Positions 11,337 to 19,543 of a stretch of DNA of 64,000 nucleotides are shown here, one piece after another; position 1 is the stretch's first letter; the number at the start of each line of letters is the position of its first letter. The translations under genes were made by a program, and so were the position numbers. The DNA is from CAWBJP01 sp963789165 (GTDB lineage: Bacteria; Actinomycetota; Acidimicrobiia; IMCC26256; BP-133): assembly GCA_963789165.1 (NCBI GenBank), contig CAWBJP010000007.1, forward strand, positions 1 through 64,000. The letters run 5' to 3'. Under the pieces are notes generated by a model. That model was not told the origin of the DNA. It was given only the letters and a program-made list of their open reading frames with translations, and did no database searches.

Positions 11337-12139
11337 TGACCCTGAACATCGATCTCACCGGTCGTCGTGCTCTCGTGACCGGCGCCGGGCAGAACGTCGG
11401 TCGTGGTATCGCGCGCGTGGCTCGCGAACGCGGGGGCCGAGGTGCTCGTGAACGACCTCGTGCTCGAAGAGCGCACGCAGAAAGTGGTGGGGGAGATCGA
11501 AGCCGACGGCGGCCACGCCCGATCCGGCGCCGTTCGACGTCACCGACTACGACGCGGTGAAGGCCGCGATCGACGCGGATCGGGCCCGGTCGACATCCTC
11601 GTGAACAACGCGGGGAACGCGGGCCGCGACCAGCCTGATGGGCATCTTCGACCTCGCCACGCTTCGTCGAGACCACACCGCGAGACTGGGACCGGTACAT
11701 CAAGATCAACTTCTACGGCGTGATGAACACGCGTGCACGCCGCGCTGCCGGCGATGATCGAGGCGGGGTGGGGGCGCATCGTCACCGCTGATCTCCGACG
11801 CCGCGCGCGTCGGCGAGCCCGCACATGCGCGGTGTACTCGGCGGCCAAGGCGGCGCGCGGCCGGCTTCATGCCGCTCGGTCGCCCGCGAGGTCGGGCGCC
11901 ACAACATCACCGTGAACTGCATCGCGCTCGGCACGATGAACACGCAGCCCGGGATGCGCCGCCGCCGACCGCCGAGCAGCGCGCGATGATGGACGGGATG
12001 CTCAAGAAGTACGTCGTGCGCCGCCGGGGCGTGCCCGAGCGACATCGCCGCCATGGTCATGCTTCCTCGCGAGCGCATGCCGCGTGGATCACCGGCCAGA
12101 CCTATCCCGGTCAACGGCGGCTACTCGTTCTCGCTCTGA
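11337..12139 (+). CDS. Short-chain dehydrogenase/reductase (SDR), frameshifted
   Basis: This is a classical SDR oxidoreductase of about 265 residues using NAD(P)(H). It shows the dinucleotide motif TGAGQNVGRGIA, the NNAG motif (DILVNNAGN), the catalytic Tyr/Lys as VYSAAKA, and the terminal GGYSFSL typical of FabG-like enzymes. The substrate is unknown. The gene has roughly eight or more frame breaks in 800 bp (for example near 11,415, 11,520, 11,578 and 11,590), most consistent with one extra G or C each. It follows the methyltransferase directly and probably shares its transcript. Confidence 0.7.
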
Positions 12140-12180
12140 CCGCTCCGTAGCCCTGCGGAGCCGGAGCTCCGGACCGCCGG

Positions 12181-12186
12181 TACGAT
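12181..12186 (+). promoter_or_regulatory. Possible -10 box for a leaderless transcript
   Basis: TACGAT ends 9 bp before the ATG at 12,196 with no Shine-Dalgarno sequence between. This matches the leaderless arrangement proposed for 6342. It would start the MoxR/VWA/XdhC operon. Confidence 0.3.
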
Positions 12187-12195
12187 CGGAGCACG

Positions 12196-13104
12196 ATGGA
12201 GACCGTCGACGACGTCCGCGCCGCGCTCGCCGACGCACGACTACCTGGCCGACGAGGGCCTCGCCACCGCGATCTTCCTCGCGATGCGGCTGCAGCGCCC
12301 GCTGCTGCTCGAGGGCGAGGCGGGCGTCGGCAAGACCGAGGTCGCCAAGGTGCTGGCGCGCTGGACCGGCGGCGAGCTGGTGCGGCTGCAGTGCTACGAG
12401 GGCATCGACGCCGCGCAGGCCGTCTACGAGTGGGACTACTCGCGCCAGCTGCTGCACCTGCGCGCGGTCGAAGCGGGCGGCGGCGGAGGTCGTCGAGGAC
12501 GAGCTCTACTCCGAGCGGTTCCTCGTGAAGCGGCCGCTGCTGCGCGCGATCGCCTACGAGGCCGAGTCGCTCGGCGCGGTCGCGCCGCCGGTGCTGCTCG
12601 TCGACGAGGTCGACCGCGCCGACGACGAGTTCGAGGCGTTCCTGCTCGAGATCCTCTCCGACTGCACGATCACGGTCCCCGAGCTCGGCACGTTCCGCGC
12701 CGACGGTGCCGCCGATCGTCGTCGTCACGTCGAACCGCACGCGCGACGTGCACGACGCGCTCGAAGCGCCGCTGCCTCTACCACTGGATCGCGCACCCCG
12801 ACTTCGAACGCGAGCTCGCCATCCTGCGCGTGCGCGCGCCCGAGGTGCCCGGAGCGCTGGCGCGCCAGGTCGCGGCCGCGGTCGAGGCGCTCCGCGAGCT
12901 CGAGCTCTACAAGCCGCCCGGGTGTCGCCGAGACGATCGACTGGGCGCAACGCGCTCGCCGCGCTCGGCACGCACCGAGCTCGACGAGCGCGCGGTCGAC
13001 GTCACGCTCGGCACGATCCTGAAGTACCGCGAAGACCAGGAGCGCACGCGGGCGCACGGCATCGACGCAGCTCGTGCAGCACGGCGGTGGAGCGCAGTGC
13101 CTGA
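12196..13104 (+). CDS. MoxR-type AAA+ ATPase (CoxD-like), frameshifted
   Basis: This is an AAA+ ATPase of the MoxR group, which works with a VWA partner to remodel and activate metalloenzymes. Walker A is GEAGVGKTEVAKVLA, followed by LQCYEGIDAAQAVYEWDY, a signature of the CoxD-like subgroup. Walker B is VLLVDEVDRADDEFEAF and sensor 1 is VVVTSNRTRDVHDALE. In its C-terminal region it reads YHWIAHPDFERELAILRVRAP. Its stop at 13,102 lies inside GTGCCTGA, overlapping the next GTG. With the next two genes it forms the accessory set of aerobic CO dehydrogenase or related molybdenum hydroxylases. The structural genes are not in this window. Breaks near 12,237, 12,480, 12,708, 12,775 and 12,925 are single-base. 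Confidence 0.75.
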
Positions 13105-14249
13105 GCCGTCGAGCTCGGACCGGCGTCGGCGGTCGGCGTTCGCGCGGCTCGCTGCGCGGCGCCGGGCTCGACGTGCCGGTCGGCAACACGGTCGTCGTTC
13201 GCGCGAGGCGCTCGCGCGCCGTCGGGATGGCGACGCCGCGACGCCGTGTACTGGGCGGGCCGCACCACCCTGGTGCGCCGGCCCGAGGACATCGACGCTC
13301 TACGACCGCGCGTTCGCCGCGTGGTGGGAGCGCGAGCACGACCTCGAGCTCGCGGCGCCGCCGGTCGACCGCGAGCTGATGCTCGCGTTCGACGCCGAGG
13401 GCGACGACGACGCGCCCGAGCCGGCGACGACGGCCACCGAGCGACGCGCCGACGCTCGCCGGTGCGCTACAGCCGCGGCCGAGGTGCTGCGCCAGCGCGA
13501 CTTCGCCGCACTACACGCCCGACGAGTTCGCCGAGGCGCGCCGGCTGATGGCCGACCTCCGGCTGGCCGGCGCGCTGCGCCGCTCGCGCCGGCATGCGGC
13601 GCAGCCGCCGCCACCGCGGCACGTCCCGACCTGCGCCGCACCGTGCGCCGCGCGCTCCGCGCCGGCGGCGAGCCGATCCACCGCGCGTTCGTCGAGCCGG
13701 CCGACGCGGCCGCGGCCGCATCGTGCTGCTGCTGCGACGTGAGCGGGTCGATGGAGCCGTACGCCCGCGCGTCTGGTGCGCTTCCTGCACGCCGCGGTCG
13801 TCGGGCGGGGCCGGGTCGAGGCGTTCGCCTCGGCACCCGGCTCACCCGCATCACGCGCGAGCTCTCGTCGCGCGACCCCGACGCCGCCATCGCCGCCGCC
13901 GCCCAGCGGGTCGTCGACTGGTCGGGCGGCACCCGGCTGGGCGAGGGCCTGCGCGAGTTCAACGACGAGTGGGGCGTGCGGGGCATGGCGCGGGGCGCGG
14001 TCGTCGTGATCCTCTCCGACGGCTGGGACCGCGGCGATCCCGAGGTGCTCGCCGAGCAGATGGCGCGCCTCGCGCCGGGTCGCGTACCGGGTCGTGTGGG
14101 TGAACCCGCTGAAGGCGTCGCCCGGCTTCGCGCCGCTCGCCCGCGGAATGGCGGCGGCCCTGCCGCACGTTGACGAGTTCGTCGAGGGCCACTCGCTGGC
14201 CTCGCTCGAGCATCTCGCAGAGGTGGTGCTCGCAATGAAGGTGGAGCCG
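13097..14249 (+). CDS. VWA-domain protein (CoxE-like), frameshifted
   Basis: This VWA-containing partner of the MoxR ATPase is expected to recruit it to a molybdenum hydroxylase for cofactor maturation. N-terminal pieces (FREALARVGMATRDAVYWAG, LMLAFDAEGDDDAPEPATTA) precede the VWA domain. There the metal-ion-dependent adhesion site is seen as CDVSGSMEPYARA near 13,735, followed by SGGTRLGEGLREFNDEWG and VVILSDGWDRGDPE. The end lies just before the ATG at 14,250; the exact stop is obscured by frame breaks. The frame changes at least eight times. Confidence 0.7.
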
Positions 14250-15370
14250 ATGAAGGAAGTCCTGGACGACATCGAGCGCTGGCGCGCCGGCGGGCCACCG
14301 GGTCGCGGTCGCCCGCGTGGTCGGCGCTCGAGGGTCGGGCCCGCGCGACCCGGGCGCGACGATGGCGGTGAACGACGCCGGCGAGGTCGCGGGCTCGGTG
14401 TCGGGCGGCTGCGTCGAGGGCGCGGTCGTCGAGGCGGCGCTCGAGGTGCTCGCCGGGCACGCGCGAGCGGGCGTGGTCACGTTCGGCTACTCCGACGACG
14501 AGGCGTTCGCGGTCGGGCTCACGTGCGGCGGCACGATCCACCTGTTCGTCGAGCCGCTCGACTGGTGACGCGGCGCGATGCCGGCCCACGATCTACGAGG
14601 CGCTGCGCGACGCGCTGCGCGACGAGGCGCCGGTCGCGCTGGCGACGGTCATCGCCGGGCCGCACATCGGCGCCAAGCTCCTCGTCCGGCCCGACGGCGT
14701 CGACGCTCGGCACGCTCGGCGATCCCGACCTCGACCGCGTCGTCGCGCGCGACGCGCTCGGCGAGCTCGAGGCCGGGCTCACCGTCGACCCGCCACTACG
14801 GCGCGCACGGCGAGGCGCGCGAGGACACGGTGTCGGTGTTCATCGAGTCGTTCGCGCCGCCGCCGCGGATGATCATCTTCGGCGCCGTCGACTTCACCGC
14901 CGCGCTCGGCCAAGGTGCGCCAAGGTGCTCGGGTACCGCGTGACCGTGTGCGACGCGCGGGCCGTGTTCGCGACGCCGCAGCGGTTCCCGATGGCCGACG
15001 AGGTCGTCAACGACTGGCCCAACCGCTACCTCGAGAAGGTCGGCGACGAGCTCGGGCCGCGCGACGCGGTCTGCGTGCTCACCCACGACACCAAGTTCGA
15101 CGTGCCCGCGATCGTCGGCGCGCTCGCCACCGACGTCGGCTACCTCGGGCGCCATGGGCTCGCGGCGCACGCACGAGCAGCGGGTCGGTCCGGCTGCGCG
15201 AGGCGGGCGTCACCGACGAGGGCCTCGGCGCGGATCCGGCGCCGATCGGCCTCGACATCGGCGCCCGCACGCCCGAGGAGACCGCGGTGTCGATCTGCGC
15301 CGAGATCATCGCGCTGCGCACCGGCCGCCAGCCGGTGTCGCTGCCCGAGACCGTCGGGCCGATCCACTAG
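14250..15370 (+). CDS. XdhC/CoxI-family molybdoenzyme maturation protein, frameshifted
   Basis: XdhC/CoxI proteins bind and modify the molybdenum cofactor and insert it into xanthine or CO dehydrogenase. The N-terminal XdhC domain starts MKEVLDDIERW and contains ARGSGPRDPGATMAV and VSGGCVEGAVV, where the conserved Cys lies. FGLTCGG-like LTCGGTIHLF follows. The C-terminal Rossmann part has RMIIFGAVDFTAAL, VTVCDARAVFATPQRFPMAD and VCVLTHDTKFDVPAIVGAL. The TAG at 15,368 ends the gene. The full length of about 370 residues shows it is a complete XdhC. Breaks near 14,305, 14,590, 14,705, 14,795, 14,915 and 15,190. Confidence 0.75.
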
Positions 15371-15414
15371 ACCTCGAGCACGAGCACGCCACACCGGGCA
15401 GAAGGACGGTTGAC

Positions 15415-15995
15415 ATGGATCTCGGCATCTCCGGCAAGCGGGCCGCGGTCGCGGCGGCGTCGCAGGGTCTCGGGCGCGCCACCGCGGCCGCGCTCGCCGC
15501 CGAAGGCGTGCAGGTCGCGATCTGCAGCCGCTCCCGGGACAAGATCGAAGCCGCCGCCGCCGGCATCCCCGGCGCCATCCCGCTCGTCGCCGACGTGTCC
15601 ACCGAAGCCGGCGCGGCGCAGTTCGTCCGCGACGCCCGCGACGCGCTCGGCGGCGTCGACATCCTGGTGGCCAACGGCGGGGGACCGCCGCCCGGGACGT
15701 TCGCGTCCACCGACCTCGCGCTCTACAGCCAGGCGTTCGAAGCGAACTGCCTCGCCGTCGTCGCCATGTGCCTCGAGGCCGTCCCCGCCATGCAGGCGCA
15801 GGGGTGGGGGCGGGTGCTCGCGATCACCTCGGTCTCGGTCCGCCAGCCGATCGCCGCGCTGATCCTCTCCAACACCGCGCGCGCCGGCGTCACCGGCTTC
15901 CTGAAGACCCTCGCCCGCGAGGTCGCGGCCGACGGCGTCACCGCCAATTCGATCCAGCCCGGCTCCCACGACACCGAAAGGATCCGGTCACTCCG
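15415..15995 (+). CDS. SDR-family oxidoreductase, truncated at its 3' end
   Basis: This is an SDR of the FabG-like type. It shows AAASQGLGRATAAALAAEG (cofactor loop), DILVANGGG in place of NNAG, a catalytic Ser in ITSVSV, and NSIQPGSHDTERIRSL near residue 185. The frame is unbroken to about 15,995. The expected last 50-60 residues (the LG..E/D..A..VAFLCS..A..VTG..I.VDGG end) cannot be found in any frame downstream. The open frame only runs on into unrelated sequence to 16,188. The active-site Tyr of YxxxK is not obvious; the segment reads LSNTARAGVTGFLK. The truncation coincides with the composition change to block B. Confidence 0.65.
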
Positions 15996-16184
15996 GGGCG
16001 ACGCCGGCGGAAACTACCTACAAATCCCCGGCGTGCTCCCGGAGGGACCGCGCACGAGAGATCGCAGAGCGAACTCAGGCTCAGGGTGCCGGGGTACCGC
16101 AGGGTCTTGGCCTGTCCTTCCCTGTGCACACGGGCGGCCACCAAACCCTGTACCGACCGGCGTCAGGACGTGGCGCCCCGGTCC
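15996..16184. other. Junction segment with no recognisable gene
   Basis: About 190 bp between the truncated SDR and the ArsR stop. I see no coding similarity on either strand, no repeat and no insertion-sequence end. Left of it, genes favour GCG/CGC codons and carry frequent one-base insertions; right of it they favour GCC/CGG and are clean. It is the best candidate position for an assembly join or a genomic boundary. Confidence 0.45.
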
Positions 16185-16514
16185 CTAGCCCGCGGCCTCC
16201 CGCGACCAGTCCGGTCGGAAGCGCTCGGCCCGTTCCCGCAGCGAGTTGCAGACCAGCTCGCACAATGGCTGGAAGCTCTGATCCTCCACCGAGTATTGCA
16301 GCTTCCGCCCGTCCCGCTGTCGGGTCACGATCCTGGCCGACAGGAGCCGCGCCAAGTGCTGAGAGACGTTGGGGGCGGTGATCCCGAGGCCCTCGGCCAG
16401 TTCCGTGACCGTCATGGTCTCCCGCTCCAAGAGAGCGGAGAGGATGCGCAGGCGCGTGGGGTCCGACAGGAGAGCGAACCGCCGTGCCGCCTCCTCGATG
16501 AGCGCGTCGGGCAT
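16185..16514 (-). CDS. ArsR-family winged-helix regulator
   Basis: This 109-residue ArsR/SmtB repressor is read from ATG 16,514, chosen because the family core starts a few residues later; a longer frame upstream is not family-like. The winged helix spans about 10-75: FALLSDPTRLRILSALLE, the recognition helix region ITAPNVSQHLARLLSARIV, and the wing RQRDGRKLQYSV. It lacks the arsenic-type ELCVC motif. Its only cysteines, Cys85 and Cys89 (LCELVC), are in the last helix. Sulfur-responsive ArsR proteins (SqrR, BigR, sHdrR) use a cysteine pair split between an early and a late helix, so redox sensing here would need a different arrangement. Its position beside the sHdr island makes it a candidate regulator of that island. 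Confidence 0.8.
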   Translation of the reverse strand: MPDALIEEAARRFALLSDPTRLRILSALLERETMTVTELAEGLGITAPNVSQHLARLLSARIVTRQRDGRKLQYSVEDQSFQPLCELVCNSLRERAERFRPDWSREAAG

Positions 16515-16539
16515 CGGCACGGCTCCAGCATACCCACGC

Positions 16540-16555
16540 TTGCGCATCTGCGCAA
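16540..16555. promoter_or_regulatory. Perfect palindrome, candidate ArsR operator
   Basis: TTGCGCA-TC-TGCGCAA is a perfect 7-2-7 inverted repeat 25 bp upstream of the arsR start, followed by a further GGCGCA half. This is the size and position expected of an autoregulatory ArsR site. A single TTGCGCA half-site recurs at 18,113-18,119, just downstream of the likely tusA promoter. Confidence 0.5.
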
Positions 16556-16564
16556 TGGCGCAGT

Positions 16565-16867
16565 TCAGGCGTAGTCGGCGCTGGCGGCCAGGGCCTGGCC
16601 GACAGTGCTCACATGCAGGCAACGGGGACGGATCTTGGTCGTGACCTTGGGCTCCCGGGATGCGAACACAAGACGCTGACGCCACCAGACGTCGAGGTCT
16701 CCCACCGTCACCCGCTGGTAGCCGAGCGAGGGCTCCGAGGGCCCGGCAAAGGCGACCGCCGACTTGAAGACGTCGCCTTCGAAGTCCAAGGTCAACTCGA
16801 CGGTGATCGCCTGCTCCCCCAGCCGTCGGACCAACTCCACCACTCCGCGCGCCAGGTGGATCTTCAC
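16565..16867 (-). CDS. Small protein of unknown function upstream of arsR
   Basis: About 100 residues from GTG 16,867 (VKIHLARGVVELVRRLGEQA); an ATG at 16,906 would add 13 residues. A beta-rich middle (ITVELTLDFEGDVFKSAVAF, then TVGDLDVWW) and one cysteine near the C-terminus (IRPRCLHV) are the only visible features. It ends 9 bp before the arsR palindrome and is probably cotranscribed with arsR or divergent from the Rieske gene. I do not recognise a family. Confidence 0.45.
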   Translation of the reverse strand: MKIHLARGVVELVRRLGEQAITVELTLDFEGDVFKSAVAFAGPSEPSLGYQRVTVGDLDVWWRQRLVFASREPKVTTKIRPRCLHVSTVGQALAASADYA

Positions 16868-16962
16868 GCTCGCCTCCCCGCTCCGCCTCGCCTCAAGCGT
16901 ACCCATGGATGGCGACGGGCCACCCGTTGCCAAGAAGGACGGGAGGCGGCGATGATCGGATG

Positions 16963-17652
16963 ATGGCCCAGATCCTCCTGCTGTGCACGGCCGACCCCAA
17001 GGTGACCCGAGGCGTGGAAGGGGTGGCCGCGGAGGCGGGACTCGCCGTCCACGCCGCCACCGCCGGCGACCCGCCCGCCCCTCCGGCGGCCGTGGTGGTC
17101 GACCTCGACGCCCCCGGCGCGGCAGACGTCCTCGCCGCGCTGCGGGCCCGATTCCCCGAGGCGCTGATCGCCGGCCATCTCGGGATCCCCGACCGCGAGC
17201 GCTGGCTGGCCGCCGAACGGGCCGGCTGCGACGTGGTAGCCAACCGGGGAGCCCTGGCCGCGGCGCTGCGCACCCGCCTGGCCGCCGGGCCCAGCCGGGG
17301 ACGGCGCCGCCCCGTCATGGCCGCCGCCGATGTGGCCGGCCGCCTCGGCGTGGTGCACCGCGACCCTGGAGGTCCGCCCGGGGCCGGGGATGCATCGGGC
17401 ACGACGGAACCCTTCGCCCTCTACCACGTCGGGACTGGGGTCTTCGCGTGCGCCGACCGTTGCCCCCACGCCGGAGCCGTCCTCTCCGAGGGCGAGATGG
17501 AAGGGGCGGTCGTCACCTGCCCGCGCCACGGCAGCCAGTTCGACGTCCGCACCGGCGAGCGCCTCCGAGGTCCGGCCGACGACCGCATCGCCACCTTCCC
17601 CGTCCTCGAGGAGGGGGGCCAGATCTATCTGCTGATACCTCACGACTCCTGA
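16963..17652 (+). CDS. Receiver-like domain fused to a Rieske [2Fe-2S] domain
   Basis: This 229-residue protein has two parts. Residues 1-110 look like a degenerate response-regulator receiver fold: QILLLCTADPKVTRGVEG, then AAVVVDLDAPGAADVLAAL with a central Asp, then VVANRGALAAALRTRLA. A linker of about 15 Gly/Arg-rich residues follows. The C-terminal 90 residues are a Rieske-type ferredoxin with the cluster ligands in CPHAG and CPRHGSQFD (C-x-H ... C-x2-H). No export signal is seen, so it is a cytoplasmic electron carrier or sensor. It is divergent from the arsR pair, with the sHdr island downstream. The ATG at 16,963 (or the adjacent 16,960) is chosen over 16,909 because the fold begins there. 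Confidence 0.7.
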   Translation: MAQILLLCTADPKVTRGVEGVAAEAGLAVHAATAGDPPAPPAAVVVDLDAPGAADVLAALRARFPEALIAGHLGIPDRERWLAAERAGCDVVANRGALAAALRTRLAAGPSRGRRRPVMAAADVAGRLGVVHRDPGGPPGAGDASGTTEPFALYHVGTGVFACADRCPHAGAVLSEGEMEGAVVTCPRHGSQFDVRTGERLRGPADDRIATFPVLEEGGQIYLLIPHDS

Positions 17653-18041
17653 CCCGCGCCCCGGCCCCAGTCGCCGGCCAGGGTGAAGGTGTCCAGGTCG
17701 AGCTTGGGCTCCACGGTCCGCAGGCTGTTGAGGAACTCCACCGCGTGGGGCTTGCACAGCTGCCAGCCATAAGGATCGTTGGACCGGTGCAGGTGCAGGC
17801 TGTGGGCATGTTCCAGGGCGATGTGGCACACGCCGCAGCGGCCCTCGGGCCGGTCCACGTCCAGCCAGCCGACGACGGCCGACCAGCACCCTCCGCAGAG
17901 CATCCCCGAGTCGTCCTTGAGAAAGAAGTCGCCGGGGTGGTAGAGGAAGCGCATCCCGTAGGGGCCGGCCGGGTCGGCCTCCTCGGCCGGACCGAGGAGC
18001 ATGGTGCCGCAGCGGTCGCAGCGCAGATCGAAGACGGTCAC
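17640..18041 (-). CDS. Cys/His-rich zinc-ribbon-like protein, unknown function
   Basis: This 133-residue protein carries three C-x2-C pairs (CDRC near residue 8, CGGC near 49, CGVC near 69), an HxHxH-like segment (HAHSLHLH), and CKPHAVEFL. It is probably a zinc- or iron-binding protein of the cytoplasm. The first 25 residues resemble a zinc ribbon (FDLRCDRCGTMLLG). It is convergent with the Rieske gene (13 bp overlap) and divergent from tusA, sharing the 104-bp promoter region with it. It has no recognisable family. Confidence 0.6.
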   Translation of the reverse strand: MTVFDLRCDRCGTMLLGPAEEADPAGPYGMRFLYHPGDFFLKDDSGMLCGGCWSAVVGWLDVDRPEGRCGVCHIALEHAHSLHLHRSNDPYGWQLCKPHAVEFLNSLRTVEPKLDLDTFTLAGDWGRGAGQES

Positions 18042-18072
18042 CGGGCCCGGGCCCCCCTTCGTCCGCCGCCGT

Positions 18073-18119
18073 TTGGCGATGCCCTTGACGCAGGCCTACA
18101 ATACATGAGAACTTGCGCA
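18073..18119 (+). promoter_or_regulatory. Candidate promoter and operator half-site of the sHdr operon
   Basis: TTGGCG (18,073-18,078), an 18-bp spacer and TACAAT (18,097-18,102) form a sigma70-like promoter for tusA. TTGCGCA at 18,113-18,119 matches one arm of the arsR palindrome at 16,540 and would cover the transcription start, where a repressor could block initiation. Only one arm is present, so the link to ArsR is tentative. Confidence 0.4.
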
Positions 18120-18145
18120 TACAGCCAAGCAAGGGGGGTGCGGCC

Positions 18146-18379
18146 GTGTCGGATGCCGCGGATCAGGTCCTCGACTGTAAGGGCATGCAATGCCCGCTGC
18201 CGGTCATCAAGACGGCCCAGGCGATGAAGACCATCGAGAGCGGCCAGGTCCTGGAGTTGCTCGCCACCGACCCCGGGGTAGAACCGGACATGAAGGCGTG
18301 GTCGTCGCGCACGGGCAACGAGCTGCTCAAGATCGAGAAGGACGGCGACGTCTTCCACGTCTTCCTCCGCCGGGCCTGA
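18146..18379 (+). CDS. tusA: TusA-family sulfur carrier protein
   Basis: TusA proteins carry sulfane sulfur as a persulfide on a single cysteine. This 77-residue protein starts at GTG 18,146, with a G-rich ribosome site 8-15 bp upstream; a TTG in frame at 18,113 is less likely. The signature is DCKGMQCPLPVIKT with the active Cys16 in the CPxP motif. The rest follows the two-layer sandwich (MKTIESGQVLELLATDPG, then DMKAWSSRTGNELL, ending FHVFLRRA). It opens the sHdr island and would pass sulfur to DsrE-type carriers and on to LbpA. Confidence 0.93.
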   Translation: MSDAADQVLDCKGMQCPLPVIKTAQAMKTIESGQVLELLATDPGVEPDMKAWSSRTGNELLKIEKDGDVFHVFLRRA

Positions 18380-18412
18380 TGGCCGGGCGGGCCGCCCACC
18401 GAGGAGGGCCCC

Positions 18413-18796
18413 ATGTGGCGTGATGACGGCGAGGGCAAGGTCCTCTACGTCCAGACCCACGGGATCGACGACCCGGGGCGCTGCGCCACCCCCTTCTTCC
18501 TGGCCGCCTCGGCGGCGGCCATGGAGGTGGAGGTGGGCATCTACTTCACCATGTACGGCCCCACCCTGCTGCGCCGGGACATGGTGGACAAGATCGGCCC
18601 CAAGGGGGAGCTGGGCCAGCCCCTGTCCTACTTCATCAAGCAGGCCACCGATCTCGGGGTGCGGCTGTGGGTCTGCCAGCCGTCGCTCGACCTCAACGAC
18701 CTAGCCCTCGACGAGCTCATCGACGGGGTCGACATGATCGGCGGCGCCGCCTTCAACGACCTGGCCATGCGGGCCGACGCCGTGGTCTCTTTCTAG
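18413..18796 (+). CDS. DsrE/F-like sulfurtransferase
   Basis: This 127-residue DsrE-family protein is a small cytoplasmic sulfur carrier. ATG 18,413 has a strong GAGGAGG site. It shows the DsrE fold order: VLYVQTHGIDDPGRCATPFF (Cys24), VEVGIYFTMYGPTLL, then LGVRLWVCQPSLDL with Cys88 at the position where DsrE proteins carry the active thiol. It lies between tusA and hdrC1, as dsrE genes do in sHdr clusters. The subtype (DsrE3-like or other) is not decided here. Confidence 0.85.
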   Translation: MWRDDGEGKVLYVQTHGIDDPGRCATPFFLAASAAAMEVEVGIYFTMYGPTLLRRDMVDKIGPKGELGQPLSYFIKQATDLGVRLWVCQPSLDLNDLALDELIDGVDMIGGAAFNDLAMRADAVVSF

Positions 18797-18804
18797 GAGG
18801 ACGG

Positions 18805-19521
18805 GTGAGCCTCACCACCAGCGCGCTGTACAAGGCCCCGAAGGTCTCGGGCTACGACGACGTGTCCTACGAGGAGAAGGCGAACCTCTTCGCCCAGGTC
18901 AAGGCGGACATGCGCTTCCCCGACTACCTCTACGGGTGCTACGAGTGCGGCATCTGCGTCGCCGCCTGCCCCTCGGCCCGCTTCTACGACTTCAGCCCCC
19001 GGCGCGTGGCCCAGGCCGCCGCCCGGGAGGACGTGGAGCTCATGTACCAGCAGATGCAGGAGGACATCTGGGAGTGCTCCCAGTGCTTCTCGTGCGTGCG
19101 CTGCCCCCGGGGCAACAACCCCGGCGGGATCATCCTCATCATGCGCGAGGTGTCCATCAACAACGGGATGGCCTCGGCCCGGGAGGCCCTGGAGGGCTAC
19201 TCCCGCATCATCTTCAAGATCATGTCGACCGGTACCCAGGTCTCGCCCGACATGCTCCAGCCCGACGCCTTCCCCGACTGGGGGCCCGAGGTGAAGGACG
19301 TTTCCGACAACCTCGACCTGTGGCGGCGGATGCTGCCCCCGGAGACGCACCACACCACCAAGACCGGCTGGGAGGTGTCCCAGAAGACGCTGGTGGAGCT
19401 GTACCTCATCTGGCTCCACACGGGCGCCCTGGACATGATCAAGGAAGTCGACGAAGGACTGTTCATGATCCTCCAGGAGGTTATGGAGGAAGCCCTCGAG
19501 GACGAGGGCATCGAGGTGTGA
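18805..19521 (+). CDS. shdrC1: sHdr iron-sulfur subunit HdrC1
   Basis: This is the two-[4Fe-4S] ferredoxin-like subunit of the sulfur-oxidising heterodisulfide-reductase-like complex and moves electrons between HdrB1 and HdrA. It has 238 residues from GTG 18,805, with TAGGAGG immediately upstream. Cluster ligands are C45-x2-C48-x2-C51-x3-C55-P and C91-x2-C94-x2-C97-x2-C100-P. The second set ends C-x2-C-P where x3 is usual, a small deviation. The helical C-terminus (IKEVDEGLFMILQEVMEEAL) is typical. It starts 8 bp after the dsrE gene and is followed 22 bp later by hdrB1. Confidence 0.9.
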   Translation: MSLTTSALYKAPKVSGYDDVSYEEKANLFAQVKADMRFPDYLYGCYECGICVAACPSARFYDFSPRRVAQAAAREDVELMYQQMQEDIWECSQCFSCVRCPRGNNPGGIILIMREVSINNGMASAREALEGYSRIIFKIMSTGTQVSPDMLQPDAFPDWGPEVKDVSDNLDLWRRMLPPETHHTTKTGWEVSQKTLVELYLIWLHTGALDMIKEVDEGLFMILQEVMEEALEDEGIEV

Positions 19522-19543
19522 CCGAGGTCCAGGAGGCAGCACG

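Noticed and set aside
16185..16685. Longer arsR frame starting at 16,685
   Set aside because: The first 57 residues overlap the upstream gene in antisense style and the palindrome, and have no similarity to ArsR.
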